Shown here: piece after piece, positions 1 through 9,551 of the stretch
Numbering within the stretch: the stretch's first letter is position 1
Layout: each line of letters begins with the position of its first letter
Assembly (NCBI GenBank): GCA_030830785.1
Contig: JAURMI010000003.1
Location: 124,001-188,000 of the forward strand
From: Crocinitomicaceae bacterium
GTDB lineage: Bacteria > Bacteroidota > Bacteroidia > Flavobacteriales_D > Crocinitomicaceae
Direction: 5' to 3'
DNA length: 64,000 nucleotides
Notes under the pieces: model-generated
The model's database searches: none
Told to the model about the DNA's origin: nothing
The model's input: only the letters and a program-made list of their open reading frames with translations
Translations under genes and position numbers: made by a program

Positions 1-66
1 TCAGTGAGGCCATTCAATATCGCAAATTAGACCGCAACATATAAAGAATTTTATTTGATTTCGATG

Positions 67-726
67 CTAAAAGTCTGCAGGCAAACCTCCTTCACCCTCA
101 CCCACCTGTTCTGTCTCTCTTTGAATCTTTATTGAATCACATTTCATACAGGCTGTATTAAATTTATCATTTAATGTACTGACGGCCTTAGCATTATTTG
201 CTTCGTTGTCAACAATTGCATTGTAACCTTCTGGATTTGGATAATTCGCTTTGACAATATCTAATTTACAATCACAATCGTATTTATCTTCACTTTTACA
301 TCTATCCAAGAATCGTTTTTCTTTTTCTTGAGTCCAACCATCGTTCATAGAAGAAACCTTAGAAAATCCAATAAATGAAACTAAAATAGAAGCGACAGAA
401 TAAATAATCGCTGAACTAAAGGCAATTTTTGAGCCAGATTTTGAAGCGTAGCGCAGAAAACCCAAACCAAATAAAATGGAAAAAAGTAAGGCGCTCCCAA
501 TTAAAATAAATAAAAATAGTTGTCTGTTATCATCAGTCCATGCATCTTTATGAAGAAACTTATAAGCACCGCCAAAAATCAATAAGTACAATCCAAGGTA
601 GGTTGCTATGGTTCCATAACCATGAATTTTTCCATCAGCACTTTTTTTTCCATTCTTTTTTAAAAGAAACCCCATGATAAAAAGGGAAATTCCACCGATT
701 AGGGATAAAATAAATATAGATGTCAT
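67..726 (-). CDS. Hypothetical membrane protein with Cys-rich C-terminal region
   Basis: ORF of 219 aa; several hydrophobic segments in the N-terminal half; C-terminal CKSEDKYDCDC...CMKC cysteine pattern. Confidence 0.6.
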   Translation of the reverse strand: MTSIFILSLIGGISLFIMGFLLKKNGKKSADGKIHGYGTIATYLGLYLLIFGGAYKFLHKDAWTDDNRQLFLFILIGSALLFSILFGLGFLRYASKSGSKIAFSSAIIYSVASILVSFIGFSKVSSMNDGWTQEKEKRFLDRCKSEDKYDCDCKLDIVKANYPNPEGYNAIVDNEANNAKAVSTLNDKFNTACMKCDSIKIQRETEQVGEGEGGLPADF

Positions 727-813
727 AGTAAACTTTTTTCTAAAATAGTAAAAAAAGGCTTGTATTTATTATCTTAGTAAATAATTATCAGTTTAAATCA
801 AAAATTTTACGAA

Positions 814-1371
814 ATGAAAAATATTATTATTTTATCACTGATGTTCTTCGGATTATCTGTTCAAGCCCAGAATATAACCGTTTCTGGAGCTACGTTCAAA
901 AAGAAGTTGGACGTTAAAGGTGATGTATTAACGTATAATGGTGCCGGATTAAGACAAAAATACGGCTTCGATTTATATGTGGGTGCGCTATACTTGCCCA
1001 ATCAAACATCTGACGCAAATAAGATTATAAATTCTGATGAAATTCAGTGCATTAACATTAAAATCATTTCCAATAAAGTAACACGAGACAAATTTAACGA
1101 AACCGTTTCTGAAGGATTTTCGAAAGCTACTCACGGAAAAGCAACTGATGAGCAAAAAAAACTTTTCAAAAGCTATTTTTCTGCCGAGATAAAAGATAAG
1201 GATGACATTTTGTTAATATACAAACCAGGTAAAGGAGTTGCCGTAATGATTAATGGCAACTATAAAGGTGTTGTAGGTAACTTAGAATTCAAAAAAGCAC
1301 TTTGGTCTATCTGGCTAGGTGGCAATCCTGCTGATGGCAAATTAAAAAATAAAATGCTTGGAAAAGTATAG
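814..1371 (+). CDS. Chalcone isomerase-like secreted protein
   Basis: Signal peptide (MKNIIILSLMFFGLSVQAQ); GLRQKYGFDLYVGALYLP and GKGVAVMINGNYKGVVG resemble the bacterial chalcone-isomerase-like family. Confidence 0.7.
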   Translation: MKNIIILSLMFFGLSVQAQNITVSGATFKKKLDVKGDVLTYNGAGLRQKYGFDLYVGALYLPNQTSDANKIINSDEIQCINIKIISNKVTRDKFNETVSEGFSKATHGKATDEQKKLFKSYFSAEIKDKDDILLIYKPGKGVAVMINGNYKGVVGNLEFKKALWSIWLGGNPADGKLKNKMLGKV

Positions 1372-1385
1372 GATTGGATAAATTT

Positions 1386-1412
1386 AAAAGCGGCCTTTGC
1401 CGCTTTTTTTTT
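1386..1412 (+). terminator. Rho-independent terminator
   Basis: AAAAGCGGC-CTTT-GCCGC followed by nine T, just after the 814..1371 CDS. Confidence 0.8.
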
Positions 1413-1622
1413 CACAAAATAATACGCTGGGCACTCATGTCATATGCTGTTTTTAACGCTATGTAATTGCTTAAAATCTAATTTTCTTTGAGGCCATATT
1501 TCACAATATATCTTGTTTTCTCAGTGTTAAAAATTCATTTATAATTTACTTTAGGACTAAGTAAGTAAAGTTGCTTAATAAAAACTATTCACTAACTTCG
1601 AGGACTCTTATCTTTGTTTGAA

Positions 1623-3959
1623 ATGACAAAACGATTTTTTCTTGCATTTACCTTTTTTATAGGTTTAGCTGCCTCGGCTCAAGATTATATCATTCGTGGC
1701 TTTTTGCACGATGCTTCTAATGGAGAACCAGTGGCAGATGAACGTGTAAAATTATTAAAAGCTGATAGCACGCCAATTGCTGTGGGCTATTCTAATATTG
1801 CGGGTTTTTTCTCCATACCAAAATTAAATGCAGGATCTTATATTTTAAAAATTGAAAAGGCCAAATATGAACGCAGCTTTTTAAATGTAGAAATTACGCC
1901 AGATAAAAAAATATTTGACGTGGGTTCTTGGAATTTATCTCCCAACACTTTGAATGTTCAAGATGTACGGGTAAGCAATCAAGACAAAGCCAAAAAACAG
2001 CAAATTGGTATGTCTGAAGTAAAGATGGATCAAAAAACTGTAGAACGTATTCCGATGTATGGTGCAGAGAGTGATATCGTTGGCGCCCTAAGCGTTACGC
2101 CAGGGGTAGTCACCACAGGTGACCAAGGCGGGCAGCTTTATGTTCGAGGAGGAACGCCAATACAAAACAAAACATTACTCGATGGCATGACCATCTACAA
2201 TCCCTTTCATTCCATTGGCTTTTATTCCATTTTCGAAACAGAATTAGTAAAGTCGGTAGATATATATACAGGAGGCTTTGAGTCAAAGTATGGCGGAAGG
2301 ATTTCTTCTGTTATGGATATCACATACAGAGATGGCAACCGAAACAAGTTTTCTGGAAAGATATCGGCATCTCCATTTATGAGTAAAGCTGTATTAGAAG
2401 GGCCAATAGGACAAAAAAACAAAGACGGATTAGCCCCGGGTTCTTACATGTTCACTGCCAAGCATTCACTTTTAGACTACACAAGTAAGTCACTTTACCC
2501 TAGCATCAATGATGGTAATGGGCTGCCATTTAATTTTACAGACATTTATGGTAAAATGACCTTTAATGGCGAAGGGGGTTCAAAAGTAAGCGTATTTGGT
2601 TTTACAAATCAAGACTCTGTCAACTACAATGTTGCCGACTTGGATTGGCAAGCAGCGGGTGGAGGCCTTAATTTTACCTTAGTACCGAGCAGCTCCCCTA
2701 TTTTTATTCGCGGCCATGTAAATGGAAGTAATTATCAGACAAATTTTGCAGAAATTGGCCAGGAACCACGTTTTTCTAAAATTGGTGGTTTTGACATGGG
2801 CTTTGATTTTACCTTTTTTCAAAAAAATGAAAGTGAACTCAACTATGGTTTTAATCTTAGTGGGTTCAATACACAATTTGTTACTTATAATGAATTACAA
2901 CGTAAAATCGAGGCTAGTAACTTTACAACCGAAATCGGAACTTATGTAAATTACCGACTTGTAACGCCGCGTTGGGTTTATCAAGGTGGTATCCGAATGC
3001 AATTATATGCCTCCCTAAACACGGCTTCAATAGAACCTAGAATTGGTGCCAAATACAATGCAACGGATAAATTTAGATTGAAATTCTCTGGTGGTAGATT
3101 CTCTCAAAATTTTACTTCCGCTTCGTCCGACAAGGATGTCGTAAATTTATTTAATGGTTTACTTTCGGCACCTTCAAATGTTCAAGATCAATTTATTAAT
3201 GAGTTTCAACAAGTTTCCACCGTTAAAAATGGACTACAATATGCATGGCATATCATTACAGGATTTGAATACGACATCAATAAATTTTGGAATCTAAACA
3301 TCGAAGCCTACTATAAATATTTTGATCAATTAAGCAACATCAATCAAAACAAACTTTATGTAGACATCGCCCAATTTGAGCTCATTGACGACGTTTTCAA
3401 AAAAGATTTTATCATAGAATCCGGACAATCCTATGGTGTTGATGCCTTATTGAAATATTCGAAAAATAGAATTTTTCTTTGGGCCGTTTATTCACTAGGA
3501 CACAATACACGTTGGGATGGTTTCAATGAATACTTCCCGGTATTCGACAGACGCCACAACGTCAATATCGTCGGTTCGTATCAGTTTGGAAAGAAAAAAC
3601 GCACAGAATTAAACATAAGGTGGAATCTTGGTTCTGGTCTGCCTTTTACTCCTACAGCTGGTTATTATCAATTGGAAAATTTTGGTGAAGGTCTAACTAC
3701 AGATTATGTGACTAACAATCCCAATTCAATTGCAACAATGCTTGGTTCATTTAACTCGCAAAGATTGCCATACTATCATCGGCTAGATATCACTGTTAAA
3801 CATAACATTAAAACTAAAAACAAAGCAAACATAGAGCTCATTGGAGGAATTACCAATGCGTATAACCGCAATAACATTTTTTACGTGAATCGCGTTACCA
3901 ACGAAATCATATACCAGTTCCCGATTTTACCAAGTATTGGCATTAGTTATAAATTTTAA
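1623..3959 (+). CDS. TonB-dependent receptor with N-terminal carboxypeptidase-regulatory-like domain
   Basis: Signal peptide, CarbopepD_reg-like N-terminus, plug motif (GGQLYVRGGTPIQNKTLLDGMTIYNPFH), long beta-rich C-terminus. ATG at 1623 preferred over the TTG at 1614 used in the ORF track. Confidence 0.85.
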   Translation: MTKRFFLAFTFFIGLAASAQDYIIRGFLHDASNGEPVADERVKLLKADSTPIAVGYSNIAGFFSIPKLNAGSYILKIEKAKYERSFLNVEITPDKKIFDVGSWNLSPNTLNVQDVRVSNQDKAKKQQIGMSEVKMDQKTVERIPMYGAESDIVGALSVTPGVVTTGDQGGQLYVRGGTPIQNKTLLDGMTIYNPFHSIGFYSIFETELVKSVDIYTGGFESKYGGRISSVMDITYRDGNRNKFSGKISASPFMSKAVLEGPIGQKNKDGLAPGSYMFTAKHSLLDYTSKSLYPSINDGNGLPFNFTDIYGKMTFNGEGGSKVSVFGFTNQDSVNYNVADLDWQAAGGGLNFTLVPSSSPIFIRGHVNGSNYQTNFAEIGQEPRFSKIGGFDMGFDFTFFQKNESELNYGFNLSGFNTQFVTYNELQRKIEASNFTTEIGTYVNYRLVTPRWVYQGGIRMQLYASLNTASIEPRIGAKYNATDKFRLKFSGGRFSQNFTSASSDKDVVNLFNGLLSAPSNVQDQFINEFQQVSTVKNGLQYAWHIITGFEYDINKFWNLNIEAYYKYFDQLSNINQNKLYVDIAQFELIDDVFKKDFIIESGQSYGVDALLKYSKNRIFLWAVYSLGHNTRWDGFNEYFPVFDRRHNVNIVGSYQFGKKKRTELNIRWNLGSGLPFTPTAGYYQLENFGEGLTTDYVTNNPNSIATMLGSFNSQRLPYYHRLDITVKHNIKTKNKANIELIGGITNAYNRNNIFYVNRVTNEIIYQFPILPSIGISYKF

Positions 3960-3961
3960 AA

Positions 3962-5200
3962 ATGGCCAACATTCGTGCTTTTAAAGGAATTCGTCCCCTT
4001 CGCAGTAAAGTTCATTTAGTTGCAGCACGACCGTTCTACTCTTATAAAAAGAGTGTACTAAAGGCAAAACTTGAAGATAATCCTTATACTTTTTTACATA
4101 TAATCAACCCTGAATTTGGGACAAAAAGCACAACAAAACCAAATTCTAAAGCAAGATTTCAAAAGGTGCGTGAAAAGTTTGAGCATTTTCTTAAACAGGG
4201 TATTTTTATAACCGATACTAGCCCTCATCTTTACATTTACAACCAATCTAAAGAGGGTATGTCTGTGAGGGGAATTTTTGCCGGAATTAGTGTAGATGAC
4301 TATACCAATGACATCATTAAAAAACATGAACAAACACTAACAGCTCGAGAAGATTTATTTACAAACTATTTAGATATAGTAGGATTCAATGCCGAACCTG
4401 TTTTGCTCACTTATCAATCAAATAGTGAAATACAAGAAATTTTGAATAGTCAAATGGCCCAGAGGCCAGAATACGATTTCACAACCACTGACGGCATTAC
4501 GCACCAATTATGGCTTCTCAACGAAGTTGATTCTCAAATTATCTGCCAATTATTTAAACAAGTTCCTTCATTATACATAGCAGATGGGCATCACCGTTCG
4601 GCCTCCTCTGTCCGTTATGCGCAAAAACTAAGAGAAGGAAACCAAAAGTATTGTAATGCAGCAGACTACTTTTTAGGGTATTTGGTTTGCGAAACAGAAG
4701 TACACATAGCAGCATACCACCGCCTCTTAAAATCTAAAAATGGCATAAGTCATGCAGATTTTATTGCTCAGTTGGAAAAACATGGAAAGGTAGAAAAATT
4801 AAAAGATCCTAGTTTACCCCAGTCTAAGCATGAAATTCACATTTATTTTGATCAAACTTGGCTAAAATACAGAGCCAAATACATTGAGTTGGACGACCCG
4901 GATCCAATTAAAAATTTAGATGCCCAAGTACTTTCAGAACATATTTTAAGGCCGATTTTTGGCATTGCTGATTTAAAAACATCTGATCAAATTGAATTTT
5001 TAGCAGGTGGCCAATCTCTTGAAAAAATCATAGAAATTGTTGATTCGAAAAAATCAGAAATTGCTTTTTTACTTTATCCTGCCAGTATCGAGGAAATAAA
5101 AAAAGTAGCCGATGCTGGCCTAAATATGCCACCCAAATCTACTTGGATTGAGCCAAAACTTAGAAGCGGTCTGACGATTTATTCTCTTGAGCATGATTGA
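3962..5200 (+). CDS. DUF1015 family protein
   Basis: N-terminus FKGIRPLRSKVHLVAARPF and YIADGHHRSASSVRYA resemble DUF1015. Confidence 0.8.
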   Translation: MANIRAFKGIRPLRSKVHLVAARPFYSYKKSVLKAKLEDNPYTFLHIINPEFGTKSTTKPNSKARFQKVREKFEHFLKQGIFITDTSPHLYIYNQSKEGMSVRGIFAGISVDDYTNDIIKKHEQTLTAREDLFTNYLDIVGFNAEPVLLTYQSNSEIQEILNSQMAQRPEYDFTTTDGITHQLWLLNEVDSQIICQLFKQVPSLYIADGHHRSASSVRYAQKLREGNQKYCNAADYFLGYLVCETEVHIAAYHRLLKSKNGISHADFIAQLEKHGKVEKLKDPSLPQSKHEIHIYFDQTWLKYRAKYIELDDPDPIKNLDAQVLSEHILRPIFGIADLKTSDQIEFLAGGQSLEKIIEIVDSKKSEIAFLLYPASIEEIKKVADAGLNMPPKSTWIEPKLRSGLTIYSLEHD

Positions 5201-5852
5201 GAAACAACTTCAATTAGTTTTATCAGAAATACCAAAGAACGTTGCACTCATTGCTGTGTCCAAGACAAAGCCCATTGAAGATATTCTTAAGGCATATAAG
5301 GCTGGACAGCGGCATTTTGGTGAAAATAAAGTGCAAGAATTGGTAGAAAAAGCGGCCCTATTACCCAAAGATATTAGTTGGCACTTAATTGGTCATTTGC
5401 AACGAAATAAGGTGAAATACATGGCAGGATTTGTACATTTAATACATGGTGTAGAAAGCCTTAACTTATTGATAGAAATTAATAAGCAAGCCCAAAAAGT
5501 CAATAGGATACAGGATGTTTTGTTGCAATTTCATATAGGAGAAGAAGATACAAAATTTGGCATGACCCTAGAGGAAGCCACTGAAATATTGAACTCAGAA
5601 ATTGCAAAAAATTTAAAAAACATTCGAGTCTGTGGGGTAATGGGTATGGCGAGTTTTACTTCGGCGCAAAATCAAATAAGTCAAGAATTCAAAAACCTTT
5701 ATGATATTTTTAAACAGCTTCAAAAAGAATTCTTTCAAAGTCAAAACCACTTTAAAGAAATCTCTATGGGTATGAGTGGTGATTACCAACTTGCAATTGA
5801 GCAAGGAAGCACTATGGTGCGTGTAGGTAGTAAAATTTTTGGTGGTCGTTAA
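5193..5852 (+). CDS. yggS: YggS/PLPBP family pyridoxal-phosphate homeostasis protein
   Basis: LIAVSKTKPIEDILKAYKAGQRHFGENKVQELVEKA, WHLIGHLQRNK and SMGMSGDYQLAIEQGSTMVRVGSKIFG motifs. ATG at 5193 preferred. Confidence 0.93.
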   Translation: MIEKQLQLVLSEIPKNVALIAVSKTKPIEDILKAYKAGQRHFGENKVQELVEKAALLPKDISWHLIGHLQRNKVKYMAGFVHLIHGVESLNLLIEINKQAQKVNRIQDVLLQFHIGEEDTKFGMTLEEATEILNSEIAKNLKNIRVCGVMGMASFTSAQNQISQEFKNLYDIFKQLQKEFFQSQNHFKEISMGMSGDYQLAIEQGSTMVRVGSKIFGGR

Positions 5853-7081
5853 ACGTCAAAAATCAAGGAACAAAGCACTTCCTCTGAAAAATATTTTTGA
5901 GCAAGTATTTGAATCTCTTCGGCACTTATTTTATCAATTGCATGGTGCATGTCGGCAATCGTATCAATTTGACCAAAGGCCAACATACTTTTTCCTAAAC
6001 CTTGCATTAAACCCGAATTGACATCCATTCCAAGCGCCAATTGTCCTTTAAACTGACGTTTGGCCTGTAGTAATTGTGCTGCACTTAATTGCTTATTTCT
6101 AATTTTATCAAGTTCCTTGTCAATAAGCTTTAATGTTTTATTGACATTTTTTGATTCACAACCAAAATATATTTGCCAATAACCCGTATCTGCAAAAGTG
6201 TGGTAATTGGCTTCTATTGCGTATGCATAACCATAGCGTTCCCTCACCGATAAATTGAGTCTACTATTTAGTGCGGGGCCACCAAGAATATTTACCAACA
6301 GCGACATCGCCACGCGATGATCATGATGATAACTCGGCGCTAAACCACCTAGAACAGCGTGGGCTTGATAATTGGCTTCATTCTTTATTTCTCTAAAATT
6401 ATTCCCTCCGTTAAATGGATTTAATTGGGGTCTTAAAGCAGTTTTTGGCATTTGAGCTAAGGCCAATTCTAATCCCATTTTTAGACGTGCAAGTGGCACA
6501 TTACCAACAAATGAAATAACTAAATTATCACAAGTAAAATATTGCCTGATATATCGTTGTAAATCTTCTTGACTAAAAGCCGAAACGCTCTCTTTGGTGC
6601 CTAAAATGTTTTGCCCCAAAGGGTGCCCGTCAAAAAGAAGTGCGTCAAAATCATCAAAAATCTTATCGCTCGGAGAATCTAAATAAGAATTAATCTCATC
6701 TAAGATTACCTCTTTTTCTTTTTCTATTTCCCTCTCAGGGAAAATGGAATTTATGGATATATCGCTGAGTAAATCTATAGCCCTAAAAGTATGTTCTTTG
6801 GAAAAAGAGGCATACAAACACATTTCTTCTTTGGCGGTGTAGGCATTTAGCTCTCCTCCAACTGCATCTATTCTAGACAAGATGTGCAGCGCTTTTCTTT
6901 TCTGGGTTCCCTTAAAAAGACAATGTTCAAGAAAATGAGCCAACCCAATTTGATCTGCAGATTCATGTCTTGAACCTGCTGCAAAGAAAAATCCCAAATG
7001 AGCAACTTGGCTCGGGACTTTCAAATAAACCAATCGGGCGCCATTTGACAATACCTCACATTGGGGTTGATAAGCTTTCAT
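5849..7081 (-). CDS. M16 (insulinase-like) zinc peptidase
   Basis: GLAHFLEHCLFKGTQKR contains the inverted zinc motif HxxEH; full-length M16 N- and C-domains. Confidence 0.9.
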   Translation of the reverse strand: MKAYQPQCEVLSNGARLVYLKVPSQVAHLGFFFAAGSRHESADQIGLAHFLEHCLFKGTQKRKALHILSRIDAVGGELNAYTAKEEMCLYASFSKEHTFRAIDLLSDISINSIFPEREIEKEKEVILDEINSYLDSPSDKIFDDFDALLFDGHPLGQNILGTKESVSAFSQEDLQRYIRQYFTCDNLVISFVGNVPLARLKMGLELALAQMPKTALRPQLNPFNGGNNFREIKNEANYQAHAVLGGLAPSYHHDHRVAMSLLVNILGGPALNSRLNLSVRERYGYAYAIEANYHTFADTGYWQIYFGCESKNVNKTLKLIDKELDKIRNKQLSAAQLLQAKRQFKGQLALGMDVNSGLMQGLGKSMLAFGQIDTIADMHHAIDKISAEEIQILAQKYFSEEVLCSLIFDV

Positions 7082-7729
7082 TTATGGCTGGAGTAATTTT
7101 GATTGCCAAATATTTTTTTCCAAATAATAGGCACGGCGTTCGTGTAAACGCGATGTTTGACCTTGCCAAAATTCGAGATAATTCGCTGTCATTGAAAAAC
7201 CGCCCCAGTGGGCAGGTCTAGGCACGACATCTGGAAATCTAGCATCGAGCAACTTATATTGATCAAGAAGCTTTTGGCGACTTTGAATTTTTTCAGATTG
7301 TTGCGAGGCCCATGCGCCTAACTGGCTTTCCCTTGGGCGGGTTGCAAAGTAGGCATCAGAAATCGTTTCACTCACTCTTATTACGGAACCCTCAATTCGT
7401 ATTTGACGCATCAGTTTTGGCCAAAAAAACAGTAATGACGCTTTTGGATGCGCATGCAAATCCTTTGCTTTTTTTGAATTGTAATTCGTGTAAAAGATGA
7501 ATTGTTGATCCAACATCTCTTTGAGATATAAAGTCCTTGATGAGACTTGTTGGGACTGTGGAGCATAGGTACTGAGTACACATGCATTGGCCTCTAATTC
7601 CATGGATTGCACCGCCTCATCGAACCATAAAGTAAATGCTTCAAATGGATCCAAAGGCAATTTTTCAATGGATGCAGGCTGAATAAAATCAGCATGGTTT
7701 TCGCGATAAGACTTTAACCATTTACTCAT
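7082..7729 (-). CDS. pdxH: Pyridoxamine 5'-phosphate oxidase
   Basis: SSRTLYLKEMLDQQFIFYTNYNSKKAKDL, ATRPRESQLGAWASQQS and PAHWGGF motifs. Confidence 0.93.
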   Translation of the reverse strand: MSKWLKSYRENHADFIQPASIEKLPLDPFEAFTLWFDEAVQSMELEANACVLSTYAPQSQQVSSRTLYLKEMLDQQFIFYTNYNSKKAKDLHAHPKASLLFFWPKLMRQIRIEGSVIRVSETISDAYFATRPRESQLGAWASQQSEKIQSRQKLLDQYKLLDARFPDVVPRPAHWGGFSMTANYLEFWQGQTSRLHERRAYYLEKNIWQSKLLQP

Positions 7730-7735
7730 TTTTTT

Positions 7736-8317
7736 CTATTCAGTTTGGTCTATAATTTCTGAATCTTCATCAGAAGATACTTCTTCTTCATCAAAATCGG
7801 ATCCAGCTGCAGAGAATACTTGTCCAATTGGCACATGAGGTAATTGATTATTTGAAGACACATCATGGTTGGCAACAGCTTGCGAATCTTCATCTCGGTA
7901 TGCAAAAATTTCCACGATGGGCGAAGCAACAATTGAAACTACATTAAAATCAATCATCAAGGTAGCTAAACTTTCCTCAATTCTTTCATAGGCCTCCTTA
8001 ACGTGGGCGGCACTCACTAAAAAATACTGAGAAACTGTTTTGGCTTTTTCTCCCTCTTCATCAAGACGGTCATAAGTAACCTTGCACTTGAACCATTTTT
8101 CTGAGTCATCATATTGAAAAATGTCGTGAAGATCTGTCCGGGTTATTCCCGACACTTGAAATTCACCTCTAATGCTCGACCCTAATTCTTCAAAAATGCG
8201 GGCCTCAGCATCGGTAAATGTCATTGCTGCCAATAAATAGGACTCAGATACCCTTTTAAATGATCCGTTATCAAGTTGTTTTGTATATTTTACTTTAACA
8301 GTGAACCAGCTATTCAT
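7736..8317 (-). CDS. DUF4494 domain-containing protein
   Basis: NSWFTVKVKYTKQLDNGSFKRVSESYLLAAMTFTDAEARI resembles the Bacteroidetes DUF4494 family. Confidence 0.75.
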   Translation of the reverse strand: MNSWFTVKVKYTKQLDNGSFKRVSESYLLAAMTFTDAEARIFEELGSSIRGEFQVSGITRTDLHDIFQYDDSEKWFKCKVTYDRLDEEGEKAKTVSQYFLVSAAHVKEAYERIEESLATLMIDFNVVSIVASPIVEIFAYRDEDSQAVANHDVSSNNQLPHVPIGQVFSAAGSDFDEEEVSSDEDSEIIDQTE

Positions 8318-8366
8318 TTAAATTATTATTTGGACTACAAATATAAGGTGCTCTAGGGAAATAGCA

Positions 8367-8837
8367 CTATTTTGTAAATCCAAATGGCAATAAGTTTTGA
8401 ACCGAATCTATTGCCAAGATTTGTCCACTACGCTGAACAAGTAGTATTTCAATAGGGCTTTGCTGACGGGCCTGGCTTTCTAAAAGTACTTGTCTACAAG
8501 AACCACATGGGGATAAATAAGATTCCTCTGGCATAAGTTCACCCTGGCTGGTTATACATATTTTAACAACAGGATCATCTGGAAAATTGGCACCGGCGTA
8601 AAATAAAGCTACCCTTTCGGCGCAAAGTCCAGATGGATAAGCAATATTTTCTTGGTTATTACCTAATATTATTTTGCCACTTTTTAGTAGTAAACTTGCC
8701 CCAACTTGAAATTTTGAATAGGGTGCATAAGCTTGCCCCATCGAGGCTTGAGCATGAGCCAACAACTCTTGATCATCCTTAGAAAGTGCTTCTTTGGATT
8801 GATAATGGCGATATTTAAAAACAAATTCTTTTGTCAT
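8367..8837 (-). CDS. cdd: Cytidine deaminase
   Basis: YAPYSKFQVGASLL, CAERVALF and SPCGSCRQVLLE deaminase motifs. Confidence 0.92.
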   Translation of the reverse strand: MTKEFVFKYRHYQSKEALSKDDQELLAHAQASMGQAYAPYSKFQVGASLLLKSGKIILGNNQENIAYPSGLCAERVALFYAGANFPDDPVVKICITSQGELMPEESYLSPCGSCRQVLLESQARQQSPIEILLVQRSGQILAIDSVQNLLPFGFTK

Positions 8838-8935
8838 TATTTTCTAATACGGATTTAAATGATTTTAGTTTCGAGATATTAATCCTACTTTTCGCATAAT
8901 TAGCGAGCTTTTTTAGGTAAATTTGTTTTCTATAT

Positions 8936-9538
8936 ATGATGAAAACAGAAAAAGAAAAAGCATCTTACGGGATTGGCATGAGTATTGCCGAGAGCCTAAG
9001 CCAACAAGGATTGTCTGAACTAGATTTAATACAAGTTACTCGGGGAATGACTGCCATATTCGATGGCACTACCCCGGAAATGACTCCCGAAGAAGCAAAT
9101 GGATTCATTCAGAAATATTTGAATGAACAAAAACAACTCCAATTTGAGTCTGTTAAAAAAGCTGGTGAGGATTTTTTAACTCAGAATTCCTTGCTTGATC
9201 ATATTATAAGCACCGAAAGTGGGTTGCAATATGAAGTATTGGAAGAAGGTAGCGGAGCAAAACCTAATGCTTCAAGTCAGGTTACTGTACATTATCACGG
9301 AACCTTAATCGATGGTACCGTTTTTGATAGTTCAGTTCAAAGAGGAGAACCAGCAACATTTGGAGTCAATCAAGTGATTAAAGGCTGGACAGAAGCATTG
9401 CAACTTATGGCCTGCGGTTCAAAATATAGGCTCTATATTCCACAGCAATTAGCCTATGGGGCAAATCCACACCCAGGAGGTGCGATTGAACCTTATGCAA
9501 CCCTTATTTTTGATGTTGAATTGATTTCTATCTCGTAA
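8936..9538 (+). CDS. FKBP-type peptidyl-prolyl cis-trans isomerase with FKBP_N dimerisation domain
   Basis: VTVHYHGTLIDGTVFDSSVQRGEPATFGVNQVIKGWTEALQLM and LAYGANPHPGGAIEPYATLIFDVELI. Confidence 0.92.
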   Translation: MMKTEKEKASYGIGMSIAESLSQQGLSELDLIQVTRGMTAIFDGTTPEMTPEEANGFIQKYLNEQKQLQFESVKKAGEDFLTQNSLLDHIISTESGLQYEVLEEGSGAKPNASSQVTVHYHGTLIDGTVFDSSVQRGEPATFGVNQVIKGWTEALQLMACGSKYRLYIPQQLAYGANPHPGGAIEPYATLIFDVELISIS

Positions 9539-9551
9539 CTTTAATTTTACC

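Noticed and set aside
1614-3959. Possible SusC/SusD polysaccharide utilisation locus
   Set aside because: No SusD-like lipoprotein or glycoside hydrolase adjacent; the receptor is a stand-alone TonB-dependent receptor.
7750-7932. 60-aa ORF on the same strand within the DUF4494 gene
   Set aside because: Out-of-frame within a well-supported CDS; no motif.
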